Program-made: the position numbers and the translations under genes
Notes under the pieces: model-generated
Database searches by the model: none
What the model was told of the DNA's origin: nothing
Seen by the model: only the letters and a program-made list of their open reading frames with translations
In this document: positions 11,725 through 23,051 of the stretch, in pieces
Numbering within the stretch: the first letter of the stretch is position 1
Layout: each line of letters opens with the position of its first letter
Source of the DNA: Rhinopomastus cyanomelas
Lineage: Eukaryota; Chordata; Aves; Bucerotiformes; Rhinopomastidae
Reading direction: 5' to 3'
Assembly (NCBI GenBank): GCA_013400115.1
Contig: VXBP01004154.1
Coordinates: forward strand, 108,530-172,529
DNA: 64,000 nucleotides

Positions 11725-12516
11725 ATTCCTTTAATAATTTCAGCTCTCTCACTGCACAAGAGTTCCCACCGTCTGCAATTAGAGCAGACTTTGGCTCAGA
11801 ACCAGCACTTGGGAATAAGCTGTATCTGGCTCCCTGTTTCAGGACACGATCAGTGCCGACAGACACAGTGACACCACTCAGAAGTCACAGTGGCTAATCC
11901 TATCACTCCCATCTGAAATCCAATCAACCCTTCAGCTTCCTCAGTGCTTTGGAATCTTTTAATTTTTGTACTCTGGGTTTCTATTCTTTAAAAGGTGTCA
12001 TGGATGCCCCCGATGTTATTGGTTCAGCAGCTGCTATTGTTATTATTCTGAGCTGGTTTTCCTGGGAGATTTCATATACCCTTGGCTGGAGGGTGACTGC
12101 GGTGTGCAGACACAGACCGTAGCTATCCCTGCTTCTCTGAAGGCGCTCTTCGAAGCCGTGCCTTGTTTATCTCTCAGTTCCTATTTCCTTTAATCCTTGA
12201 CTTCACCAGGGCGAAACAGTCGGTTTTTTAATCTACCCATCTCCGTGCGATTGGAGACACGAGGATTTTCACCCATTAATTCGGTTCTTGGGGCAGCAAG
12301 AGCTGTCCCTTTGATCTCATTAGCATCCAAAATGAATCAGTGGCTGCAGGTTATTCCCTGCTTATGGTCTCCAAATTCAATGGAGGATTAGTGATCGCTG
12401 GCCAGTTCGCTCAGTCATTTTCTCTTTTGGACAATCCTAGGTAGCCCTCGAAAGGGCTTCTTACACAGGGAAAGTGTTCAGTAAAATAACAAGAAAATCA
12501 GCTGCAATCAGGATGA
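11725..12516. other. Unique sequence, nothing recognised
   Basis: No repeat family recognised; scattered CpGs at 12110-12270. Confidence 0.4.
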
Positions 12517-12606
12517 TTCTAGGAGGTCATCCTGCTCTGGCAGGAGGATTGGACAAGATGATCTTTCTAGGTCCCTTCCAATCCCTAATGATTCTATGAT
12601 TCTGTG
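12517..12606 (+). mobile_element. CR1 tail fragment
   Basis: Sense CR1 from a degraded GTCTAGGTGATCCTGC site to the tail AATGATTCTATGATTCTGTG. Confidence 0.9.
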
Positions 12607-12992
12607 GCTCTATGTTACTGCCAGCCTAAAAAAACCCACTTCAGTGTTAGGATTTGTTCAAGTCTGATGGTTCTTGTCCAACTTCTCAGTTGTGTCTGTC
12701 AAGACCCTGGATGGTCAATGCAGGATAAAACATCATCCACTGTGCACAGACAGAAACAGTGGGAGAATCCTCAGGAGCTTTGCTCTGGCAGAGAATTCCG
12801 ATGCTTTGAATCATTCTTGTTACAAATTGCCAGACACCAGTCCATACTTATTTGCTAGCAGATGGTAGACCTTGATGGTGCGAATGAGAAACCATGGACA
12901 TCAGCCTGAAGTTGAGGTTTAACCTGTAGAACGCACCATGGAAATATTTGCTTAGAAAGCAAAACACACGTTGCTAGAGTCCTCAAATTAAA
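12607..12992. other. Unique sequence, nothing recognised
   Basis: Short frames only, and no repeat detected. Confidence 0.4.
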
Positions 12993-13116
12993 CATAGAAT
13001 CATGGAATCATTAGGGATTGGAAGGGACCTCAAAAGATCATCTAGTCCAATCCTGCTTCAGCAGGAATCCCTAGACCAAGTCACACAGGAGCACATCCAG
13101 GTGGGTTTTAAACATC
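12993..13116 (-). mobile_element. CR1 3'-end fragment
   Basis: Minus-strand young CR1, tail type AATGATTC. About six bases are missing from the CCCCCTGCCACAGCAGG module (CCTGCTTCAGCAGG here). It is truncated after GGTGGGTTTTAAAC. Confidence 0.92.
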
Positions 13117-14940
13117 AACAAACCAAACAAGAAATTCTTCCTTTCCTAGAGCTGAAGCATAGTTCTTCTACACCCATGATCAACACTAGTGAAAGCTACT
13201 TCATCTTGCTGAATTTTTCATGACTTGCTCTGGGCTGGTGATTTCTTCCAACACATGCCCTATAGAAAGAGGAGAAAAAGGCAAATCAATACCCCAGCTA
13301 ATCTGAGTTTTTGAAGGCAGTTGGTTTCTTTCAGGTAATTTTCATTTACTTTTCATAACAAGTGCAGCAGATTCACATAAAACAAAAACCCCTCTAAATA
13401 TCAGAAACCTGCAACAACAAGAAAGGGAACATTTTGTAATGAGATAACTTTTCCCAGACTTAATCTCTGCTGTGCTACTGTAGGATCTGAAAAGTTTCTT
13501 CCAGTTAAGTTCAGAGTGAATGTTCAAGTCCTCTAGAAAAACACAGCATAACCCATGAAGCAAGAGAATTCCTTCCCTCTATTTTTAATGCCACCCAGCC
13601 GTGAGGCGTCCACCACTCAGCACAAGATTAATGAATCACACTCTAATTGCTTTCCACATGTCAAGCTCTACTCTGAGTCTTGCGGCTTCGAGACTCTTGT
13701 GTCAAAACACATTTGATTTTGGCTAACAGGAAGTCCATCAAAGGTGGCGATGCATTAGCAATAATATTAATTAGTTTCTGATGACTTCAATCTGTTCTCC
13801 TGTTGGAGTAGATCATAACTCAGCCATCAGTTGGAACAACAAGGTTTTATGCAGCCCTGCAATAAAAGGAGCTGCGCTAGCGTAACCGTGATTCTCCCCC
13901 GGATGAAATCAGGAGGATCATCTTCATATCGTCAAGCCAGCTCAGCGCTTACATTAATCACTTTGGCTCAGCAGACAGGATTCTGGCATATGGTTGCTCA
14001 AACTCACCGTGATGGGTTCCTGCACACACGGTGCCTTGGAGAGCTGTGGGGTTGGGTTTTTTGTGGGGTTGGATTAATTTCAATGACTTGGCTACTGCTG
14101 ATCTGAAAAGGTTTCCTCTGTTCCTCCTTCACACCAAAGAGCGAGGCGCAGCAGGAAGGAGAGCAGGAGGTCAATGTCTTTATCAGGATTTGACACGATG
14201 CAGATGACAGCCAGAGCTTCGTATCAAACCAGCTTCTTAGATCCTTTAGCGTCCTTGCTCGCTGCGTTGCCTAAAGTGCAAGACAGAGCTATCAGCCACA
14301 TTAGCACAGAACCTTCCCTCTTGCCCGGACCATCTATATTTCTCACCTACACAGTAAACAGCCACAGGTTTTGCAAATGGGAAACGTGAGTCCAGCAAGG
14401 TGGGAGCACTTCCGAATTCCTTTTCCAGTTCCACAGACCAGCTGCTTTCCAGTGGCTTCATTTTGTTTCATAGGTAGAGCCTACAGAAGTGACTTAAATA
14501 TGAAAAAGTGATCGCTAGTTTGTGGTCTATCGATTATATTAATTTGACCAGAAGGCTCTGGAGAGCGACTTGCACTGCCTACTCATCAATAACTTATTCT
14601 TTTCTTTTTTTTTCCCTTTGCTACAGCCTAGGATCAGACAAGTCCTTAAAGAGCACGTAATAAATGCAGCTCAGGCCTCCAGAGGCTCGTTCCTGCTCAG
14701 GGGTTTGAAAATAACTATCTTCAACTGAATTAAAAATGTCACTAAATACATCACGACGCTCCAAAATATTGAGCTAGTTCAGATACGCTTCTAGATTTAC
14801 ATGGCCCTGCGTGACTCCTTCTCTCGGTGGGGCTTCCTGTGTTTACGGGGCGATCATAATTCCAGCCGTTACAACATTAGCAGTATCTCTTCTGTAGGAA
14901 TTGTACGCACGTATATAGTCTTTACAGAGAAGCTGTATGT
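13117..14940. other. Unique sequence; possible conserved blocks
   Basis: No transposon recognised. The 13600-14000 part keeps ATTAAT-type sites and scattered CpGs. A T run lies at about 14600-14612. The longest frame (13831-14106 plus, 91 codons) has no known motif. Confidence 0.4.
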
Positions 14941-15535
14941 TGAATTATATAGATAGAAAACTATATATAGAAATATATAGAAATACATAGAGTATGTACA
15001 GAATATACATATAAATACATAGGATATATATAAATATACAGGATATCTAGAAAATGTATATAAATATATAGGATATATAGAGAATGTATATAGAAATATA
15101 CATTCTATATAGATATATATAGATATATAGATATATAGAAATATATCTATTCTATACATAGAAATATGTAGAATATATATAAATACATATAGAATATATA
15201 GAATATATAAATACATAGTATATTTCTATATGTATGCTATATTTATATATAGAATATCTATTTCTATTATATTCTATACATCTTTATATATATATATCCT
15301 ATATATAGTCTATATATCCTCTATATATATCATATATATAGTCTGTATATCCTATANNNNNNNNNNNNNNNNNNNNNNNNNNNNNNNNNNNNTAGTCTGT
15401 ATATCATATATATATATATCATATATATAGTCTATATATTTCTATATATCCTACATATAGTCTTTATATTTCTATATATCCTATATATAGTCTCTATATT
15501 TCTATATAAATAGAATATACAGAATATATATCACA
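14941..15535. repeat. AT-rich minisatellite with assembly gap
   Basis: A tract of variants of ATATAGAAATATATAG, AATACATAGG and related units. Left of about 15220 the plus strand is A and G rich (GAAATA, GGATAT). Right of it the plus strand is C and T rich (ATATCCTATATATAGTC), the complementary composition. In the right arm, TCTATATATT, TCTTTATATT and TCTCTATATT fall at 15431, 15461 and 15491, an exact 30-bp period. Frames read through the tract, rich in Tyr and Ile, are artefacts. Confidence 0.9.
15357..15392. other. Assembly gap, 36 N
   Basis: A run of 36 ambiguous bases inside the AT minisatellite. The true array length is unknown. Confidence 0.99.
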
Positions 15536-16717
15536 CTGATGACCACTGTCCCCACAGGCTCAAAATACATTGAAGAGCAGAGATCTCCATGGTGCAAGCA
15601 TGAAAACCCAAATTGAGATGCTTTGAGTTCATCTGAGGGGAGGGCCTGCAGGAATCCTATCACGACTCGAGTGGTGAGGTCAAGATCATCAAAAAGGGCC
15701 AACACACCCTGTCAAAGGTGATTTATGAAGGTGACACGAGAACAGTGAAACTAGTTACCGCTGTGCTCAGAAGCCTTTCTGCTGTGAAAATGATCCTTCC
15801 CCTGCTCTCACCAAACCCTTGCAAGTGCTGCCAGCTACAAGGAGTGTAACTCATTTTCAGTTTCCCACCCAGTGGTCCCCAGGGAAGGAAGCCAAGCTGC
15901 TAATAATGTCCATGTTGTGCTTGTCACACTGTGATGTTTAGATGGTCAGGGAAATTCTGTATTGATTGCCCATAAACTGCAACAGGAGTAGGAAACTCAT
16001 CTATATGGAGCATATTTGAAAAACAAAGGATAAAATTAGCCTCTGAACAATGCCTTTCAGTGTCAGACACAGCAGCTTGTTTCTGAGCCCTCTCATGGAT
16101 GACAGTAGGTTTGAAACCTGTTAGGAAACCCCTTTGCTGATTCACTAACTCCTCATCCAGATACTGCTACCTCTGGAGAAAACAGCCCGTGAGACATCTC
16201 AGGGTTGCCAGGTTCCTCAGGAGCTCCTGCAGTGTTCACAGCAGTCCCTGGGTTCATTACACACCCATTGTTGATTCTGGCACCACAAGACAGCAATTTA
16301 TCGTGGAAGTAGAAGGAACCAAACCATACTTCTCAATCAATCTGTCTGACCCCGTTCTAAATAGAAATGATGTCTTCATGTGGCAGTTGCTCTTAGGATC
16401 ATGATGTAGAAGGAATGACACACATTTTGGAGGAAGAAAGGGCTATAAGGTCCAACAACCAACTAAAAACACGAGACATATTACAAACAAAGTTCATGAG
16501 ATCAGCAAGGCAAATATTAATGGATTCATTTTCCTCTGTGGCATTTGATGCCTGGCTGCACAGGAACAAGTGAAGATTTATGCAGTGAGGGGCAACCAGA
16601 CTTCTTTCCTGAAAGCCTTGATGCGAATTTCTAGCGATAAGGACGTGCTATGATATCCCTCAACTTGCCTTCCTTTTATTAGCAGAAATAATACCTTAAC
16701 AAAACATCACACCCCCC

Positions 16718-16743
16718 ATCTATATATATACATATATATATAT
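16718..16743. repeat. TA-rich microsatellite
   Basis: Alternating TATATA units interrupted by CA, followed by a degenerate CA-rich patch. Confidence 0.8.
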
Positions 16744-17287
16744 GTGACACACATACAACACACAGAATAGAGAGACATTCTAACACACATGCTGCATCAC
16801 TCTGGGTCCATAGACCACACTCTGAAAGCTGGTAGACTTGAATATAAATGTGCAATGACTGAAGTCTTTGCATATCAGGTCCAAGAAGCACAAGATTTAG
16901 GGTTCTAACTCCTACCATTATTTATTAGTAATTGCACAAATCATAGCCAGGTCTTTTTTAAAAGCCCACACTGGAGGTTTCATTGCCAATTATTTACAGC
17001 AGCCCCTCATAAATCATTCGTCTGGAGATTTCTCTCCCATGTGTCATGAAAACATTTCTGTAAAATCCTCTTAATGGAGTCTATGAATCAATGAGCAGTA
17101 AAGTGTCGCCGCTTGAATCGATGGCTTGGGGAACCAAGAAGGGTTTTCAGAGGCAGGTGTCGAAAGCAAAGCACTGGCTGAATTAGAAACTTTAATCTAT
17201 GGCAGTCACTGAAATTTATGCTCCAAAGTGATAGTTTGAAAGTCCTACCGCTATGAAGTTCAGTCAGGACCTGAAAGAACTGCCACA

Positions 17288-17378
17288 GGAACGAGAATCC
17301 TTTAGTCTAGACATGAGAAGACTGAATAGAGGTGTGTGATAGAATTGTAGCAGCCCTCAGAGACCTAAAGAAAGCCAG
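17288..17378 (+). mobile_element. Possible very old CR1 remnant
   Basis: A weak sense-strand resemblance to the old CR1 segment in which LEKRRLRGDL is encoded (GTCTAGACATGAGAAGACTG) followed by a TAGCAGCCCTCAGAGACC-like stretch. There are many mismatches and no tail, so it may be chance. Confidence 0.3.
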
Positions 17379-18423
17379 AATGAAGACAAGGCATTCACAA
17401 TACTGTGGGGTTTAAATGCACCAGGGGATGCAGAGGCTGGATCATTCACAAGACCTATTAGTGATGACTGAGATACTTTTGGATTATATAGAAGCTTGTG
17501 AAATCTTCACAGTGACTTTTTAGTTCCAAGCCAAAGGACACAAAGAATGTGACGCTGTGACAGACACCTCCCCGTCTCTAAAAAAACTAACATCTCAAAT
17601 TCTGCAGCAGATGAACTACTTATGGGTTTTTTTAATTACCTTGATGATGTGAAGGATTCAGTCATTGCTGTGACTCACGTCCATGAAACCCAAGAGCTTC
17701 TGCAATGCCCACACTCCATCATTGGCACCTTTTGGATCTACTTGAATGGTCTTTTGGTCTCACTGTGCCACATCTCGTCAGGCAACTCCTGGTAGGGCCA
17801 AAAGCATTTCAGTGTTAATGAAGAAGGCAAAACCTAAGACATGAGCTTACCTGCCAAGATCACCCCCCCTACACCAAAATCATTAAAGTGACCTTGTCAT
17901 CAGTAACTCCAGTGCCATGAGTTACAGCCCCTTCATCTGCTCTGAACTATAAGGATTCAGTGAAATAAAAAAGGACATCACCTTGATGCTCACTTACCCA
18001 CGGAGCCGCTGCTCAGATTACAAACCTAAATGAAAGCAGCCCTCAAACCATTTGGTGTCTCTGCCAATTTATTAGAGTTGCCACCAGTCTCCTAATTGTA
18101 GCTGTACTCTCCCATGAAGTTCAGTTTCACAGGTCACATCACTCACGGCCTCCAACGGCTCTGTGAAATAGGAGGAATTTCTTGACATTGGCTCTCAAGA
18201 TTTTGGCTGCTTCCTGTTCTACCTCTTTGCCAGCCCTGGGAATTTCAGGTTGCATTTACGTGCCCTAGTTTATGCCCTTCTTACACTCTTCATTAGTTTT
18301 ATTCTTTCTATTTTTGGAACTAAGTACAGAATGATAATCGATGACACCTTACATCACGTGTTTTGCCAAGGACAGTTACTCACTTTCCAAGGGAGTGAAT
18401 GAGAATGTTCCTCATGGGAAAAT

Positions 18424-18594
18424 TCCAGCATAGAGCAGCGAGGATGATGAAGGAAGTGGACACCTCCCTGATGAGGAGAGGCTGAGGGAGCTGGGTCTCT
18501 TGAGCTTGGAGAAGAGGGGACTGAGGGGTGACCTCATTACTGTCTGTAAATACGTGAGGGGTGGTTGAGCAGCTCCCTCAGCCTCTCCTCATAC
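18424..18594 (+). mobile_element. CR1 fragment with fold-back end
   Basis: A sense ORF2 fragment (CAGCATAGAGCAGCGAGG through GTAAATACGTGAGGGGTGG) ends at about 18564. It is joined at once to an inverted copy of its own internal segment (18566-18594), the complement of 18472-18495. The two arms could pair over about 25 bp. It has no 3' tail. Confidence 0.85.
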
Positions 18595-19712
18595 GATCCA
18601 TGCAGTGATGCTCATTTTGGGCTATAACCTCTACAAAGCTTCTTAGGAAATGAATTGTGCTGCAGCACAGGTCTAATTTTAGCAGAGGAAAGAAAACAGG
18701 CCATTTGCTTTAGAATCATGCTGGGTGAAAGCAAGAAGTCATTTAAGTTGAAATTGTTATATAAGCACTTCCACGGCGAAAGAACAAATGATATAAAACA
18801 GCAAAAGCATGACAAAAACTGCCTCCACATAAAAGCCGACTCGCTCGGGGTATTTTAATCAGTCTGGCTTCGCACATATATGTTTGAACACAAACAGATC
18901 CTGTTGTACACAGAAGGGGGAAAAAAAAAACAGGACAGGAATGCAAAAGGCAGAGCTAGAATCTCCTCACTAATTATATTTCCAATCAACAGCACAATCA
19001 GCATAAGCACAGAGCTGCCATCCGCACGGCTCCGAAGCAGCCCGCAGTCCTACGGCAGGAGCTGCCGTCAGACACGCCGTGCTGAGAGCGTTACGACGAC
19101 ACACTCCTACACCCCAGTGGTAAAACAGGGACACGTCTCCAAGCAAACCTCTCCGTTCAATTGGAACAAGCAGACAACCAGCCCGACGAGCAGATTCAGG
19201 TTCAGGACTTTTTGTTCCACCCAAGGGGATGTTCGCTGATGCTCCAGCACCTCTTTCTTGATGTTGGGATGCCGGTCACCACTGAGGTTTGTGCAGTGGA
19301 AAGGGCGCAAAGCCCATCATCACAAAGTCAATCAGCACAAAAAAGGGCACTTGCTCCGTGTTAGACAGGGTTACAAGCGTTCGGCTCCCACCATAATTGA
19401 TGAGAGTGTCGTGGCTAAATGCCATTGCGCCGTTTTAGAAGTCCTAGGACCTAATTCAATTCTCACAGAAGACACTAGGGATCAGATCATTCCATTAACT
19501 TAGTGGCCTTTGGATTGGATTGAAGTCTCTACTCAGAATGAGATTAAGTCCTCTGTTGAGAAACTGTGCACTTCCAACTCCTGTTGAGTTTGGCACCTTC
19601 TTACTAAAGATGAACATCCAGAAAGACAGCAGAAGACTTTGAGTTTTTCTCTGCTTAGAATGAAATTGGCAACTTTTAAAGGAGTCTGGGAGATTTTGTT
19701 ACCCCACTGTAG
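18595..19712. other. Unique sequence with a CpG-bearing block
   Basis: The part at 18930-19450 holds many CpGs (for example CACGGCTCCGAAGC and GTTACGACGACACAC) and open frames on both strands (18880-19239 plus, 119 codons; 18970-19224 minus, 84 codons). Neither frame has a recognised motif. It is a candidate conserved non-coding element or a decayed CpG island. Confidence 0.4.
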
Positions 19713-19989
19713 TCATAGAATGGTTTGGATTGGAAGAGACCTCACAGACCACTTCATTCCAAACCCCCTACCATTGGCAGGGACATTTTGCACTAGGCCA
19801 GGTTGCTCAAAGCCCCATCCAAACTGGCCTTGCACACAACTCCCCTGGGCGACCTGTTCCAGTGTCTCACCAACCTTACCTTGAAGAAACTCCTCCTAAT
19901 TTCTGATCTAAATCTTCCTTTGTCTTGAAGCCATTTACACCTCATGCTATCACTACTAGATCTGGTATTAAGTCCTTATCACCTTTCTT
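19713..19989 (-). mobile_element. Old CR1 copy
   Basis: Older family member on the minus strand: TCATAGAATGGTTTGG tail, ATTGGCAGGGACATTTTGC, CCATCCAAACTGGCC, GAAACTCCTCCTAATTTC and TCATGCTATCACTACTAG modules. Well diverged. Its 5' side abuts the next, sense-strand copy. Confidence 0.88.
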
Positions 19990-20348
19990 GAGATCACATC
20001 TGGAATACTGTGTCCAGTTCTGGGCCCCTCAGTTTGAGAAGGACATGGAGCTGCTGGAGGGAGTCCAGTGTAGAGCAACAAGGATGATGAAGGAAGTGGA
20101 GCATCTGCCTTATGAGGAGAGGCTGAGGGAATTGGATCTCTTTAGCTTGGAGAAGAGGAGACTGAGGGGTGACCTCATTCATGTTTATAAATATGTCAGG
20201 GAGTCTCCTTCACTGGAGAAATATAAAACCCACCTGAATATGTTCCTTTGCAACATGGTCTAGGTGATCCTGCCACGGCGGGGGCATTGGACTGGATGAT
20301 CTTTCACGGTCCCTTCCAATCCCTAATGTTCCGTGATTCTATGATTCT
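19989..20348 (+). mobile_element. CR1 copy with internal deletion
   Basis: Sense young CR1. Its frame (from within 19925-20263) reads SHLEYCVQFWAPQFEKDMELL through GDLIHVYKYV. At about 20196 it jumps from AATATGTCAGG directly to GAGTCTCC, omitting about 170 bp present in the copy at 63059-63606 (the SSSDRTRG and TEHWKGLP region). The frame happens to continue into the terminal NMFLCNMV. Tail type AATGTTC. Confidence 0.93.
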
Positions 20349-20575
20349 TGAAGGCTCCCTTTGGACAAGGGAGGTCTCCCTGGATACTTCTTTCCTTGAG
20401 ACAGATTAACCCCAAAATCTTGCTGCCTGTCTTCACAGCAGAGGAGTTCCAGCCTTCTGATGATCTTCATGTCCTGCCTCCAGACCTGATTTCACTTGAA
20501 ACTCTTTAAGTGAATAATAAAAAGAAAAAAAAATCACCTTTCTCAAGATGCAAGAAAAATTAATACATTTTTATA
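20349..20575. other. Short unique spacer
   Basis: Ends in an A-rich tract (about 20518-20533). No feature recognised. Confidence 0.4.
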
Positions 20576-20823
20576 GACAGAACATCAGGGATTGGAAGGG
20601 ACCTCGAAAGATCATCCAGTCCAAGCCCCCGACACAGCAGCATCACCTAGACCAAGTCACACAGGAACACATCCAGGTGGGTTTTAAACGTCTCCAGAGA
20701 AGGAGACTCCACAACCCCCCTGGGCAACCCCTTCCAATGCTCCGTCACCCTCATTGGGAAGAAGTTCCTTCTCATATTTATATGGAACCTCCTCTGTTCC
20801 AGCTGACACCCACTGCCCCTCGT
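20576..20823 (-). mobile_element. CR1 copy, tail type AATGTTC
   Basis: Minus-strand young CR1 (GACAGAACATCAGGG tail) extending to the CACCCACTGCCCCTCGT module, about 250 bp. The terminal ORF2 codons are readable on the minus strand. Confidence 0.93.
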
Positions 20824-21495
20824 AAATCATGTCTACAACAGGACGAAGGCGACAGAGCCGCGTTTCATTCACATGCCCTTATCAGTACTGATGGGGGAGG
20901 TAGGACTTGGACCCGCAGTGTTTACCTGAATTACTTGCACCGTAGAATCTTCTAGAATTTGCTGTTGGGAGCATGAGGGGAAAACCCAAACACCTCATTC
21001 AAGAGGAGCAGCACAGAGCTGCTGTGGTACCTTTACTGTCACCGGGTGACTGACAGCAGGGCAGAGCTGCAGCCTGCTATTTCCAGACAAGGTTCCGAGA
21101 TAGCAGCGGAGCTTTTTCACTTCCTCAGGACCAGAGGAATAAAAGAAAGGGGGGGAAAAAAGGAAGAGAGAACATTTTAGATACAGGGGATCCAAGGCAA
21201 CAATTCTGTATTTTCCCCACGCTTTCAACCCGGAATGTTTTCATTATTTTTAATATAAAGGAAAACGTTTTTCATATTTTTGGCTGAGTCCCTTGAAGGA
21301 GAACAAGGCTATCGTCCCTCACACTCCTTTTACTTTTTTCAGAGGAAAACTCATGAATTGAAGTGCCAGTAAGACTTTTTTAACATCATTATCTTCCCTG
21401 TTCCTCTTACGTCTTCTAAGATTTCCTGTTCATTACAGAATGTGGTGCCAGGTTCGCTCCACGGCTCAGAAAGGTTTGATTTCCAAGTCAAATTT
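20824..21495. other. Unique sequence, nothing recognised
   Basis: Purine runs near 21146-21175 (GGGGGGAAAAAAGG). No coding signal. Confidence 0.4.
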
Positions 21496-21620
21496 TCACA
21501 GAATCACAGAACATTAGGGATTGGAAGGGACCTCGAAAGACCATCCAGTCCAATCCCCCTGACACAGCAGGGTCACCGAGACCAAGTCCCACAGGAACAT
21601 GTCCAGGTGGGTTTTAAACA
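21496..21620 (-). mobile_element. CR1 3'-end fragment, tail type AATGTTC
   Basis: Young CR1 end truncated after GGTGGGTTTTAAACA. It keeps the CCTGACACAGCAGGGTCACC variant. Confidence 0.92.
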
Positions 21621-21800
21621 AATTTGAGCCTTGACTAGATCATCTCTGCATTTGGTGACATGAGGACCTGAGAGCTTTGCTGAGGAGCATGTTTACCTTC
21701 CACACAGCAGATGGCTTTACTCCAGGATGACTTCCCTAGATGCTTGTTTCAGGAGGACCACAGCAAACACATTTTGCACTTCCAAGTAGTCCCCTGAAAA

Positions 21801-21959
21801 GTGATGGAGCACTGGAACAGGTTGTGGAGTCTCCTTCTCTGGAGATATTTAAAACCCACCTGGATGTGTTCCCATGCGACTTGGTCTAGGTGATGCTGCT
21901 CTGGCAGGGGGATTGGACTAGATCTTTCAAGGTCCCTTCCAATCCCTCATGTTCTGTGC
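21801..21959 (+). mobile_element. CR1 3'-end fragment, tail type AATGTTC
   Basis: Sense CR1 from GGAGCACTGGAACAGG. The CTGCCCAGGGGG part is deleted, so GGAACAGG joins TTGTGGAG. Four bases (ATGA) are also missing from GACTAGATGATCTTTC. Confidence 0.92.
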
Positions 21960-22797
21960 TGTGAAGTTTTACACTGTTTTAATGCAATGCAGATAGACAT
22001 CTGGACTATTCTACAGACAGCAACAGGAGTCATTTTAACACTAAATAAATTCCTGTAATGGATATTGAAAGATTTTAATGGCTTTGATAGTAGGTATAAT
22101 GTGATTTAGAGAGGAATAACACAATAAACAGAGGTCTTCTAAGCCCCTTGCCTGGAGCACTGTTGCTGGGGACCACCACCACCTCTCCTCCAACGTCTTC
22201 CCTCTGTCAGCATCTTCAGTATTGGAAATCTATCTGCCTTCCAGTCACAGCACTGGAGGAAGGAAAGAAAACCTTTTTAATATGAGTTAGAGTTTCCCCC
22301 CTTGTTCTGCAATGTCCAAGTTTGTTGGTCTTTAGACGTGTTGCAAGGAAAAGTTGCTTGTAAGGAATTCCACATCATGATTTGCAGTCCCTTTTAGGAG
22401 GAAAACTGATTTTCACCTCGTATACTTAATCAGCATGGCAGCTACTTACAGAAGCTGGGTTCAGCAAAAACTTAATCGTGCCTGTGTGTTTAGAGCTCCA
22501 TTAATATGCTGCACTCTGCAGCTATAGCTTACACAATGCATTTCCTGTACAACTGCAGACTAGAGGCCTGAATAAATTGCAACTCAGACAAAGCTTAAGC
22601 CAATACTAGATGCAAAAGCTGGTAAAGCACCAGATAAATCCATTGTCTTTCACATCTGATAAAATAACAGCCATCAGTGACTATTGTAAGGTGAGGAAAA
22701 CCTGCTCTAGTGGTGATGAACCTGCTCACTGCAGGTGGCATTTGAATTTCCTTACAACCCAATGAGCTCTATGATTCTGTATTTAATGGAAAGAGCA
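21960..22797. other. Unique sequence, nothing recognised
   Basis: Unremarkable, moderately AT-rich DNA without a repeat or exon signature. Confidence 0.4.
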
Positions 22798-23051
22798 ATC
22801 ATGGAATCATAAAATCATTAGGGATTGGAAGATCATCTCGTCAAATCCCCCTGCCACAGCATCATCACCCAGACCAAGTTGCATAGGAACACATCCAGGT
22901 GGGTTTTAAACGTCTCCAGTGAAGGAGACTCCACAACCCCTCTGGACAGCCTGTTCCAAGTGCTCTGTCACCCTGTAATGAAGTTCCTTCTGATATTTAT
23001 ACGGAACCAACGATGTTCCAGCTCACACCCATCACCCTTCATCCTATCACT
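22798..23051 (-). mobile_element. CR1 copy, about 250 bp
   Basis: Minus-strand young CR1. A short deletion removes GGGACCTCGAA after GGATTGGAAG, and about ten bases are lost in the CACCCTCACTGGGAAG module. It ends in CATCCTATCACT. Confidence 0.91.

Larger units (their letters stand above)
15536..18423. other. Long unique stretch, nearly repeat-free
   Basis: Almost 2.9 kb, the longest CR1-poor interval in the window. It contains a TA/CATATA microsatellite at about 16718-16743 and one doubtful ancient CR1 remnant (separate entry). No exon was recognised on either strand. Confidence 0.5.

Noticed and set aside
11470..11871. 133-codon plus frame
   Set aside because: Part of it is the antisense of a CR1 end (IIRDWKGPRKIIWSNPP is a CR1 antisense translation), so it is not a gene.
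14869..15430. Frames rich in Tyr and Ile in the AT tract
   Set aside because: Translation of a TA-rich minisatellite; one frame crosses the assembly gap.
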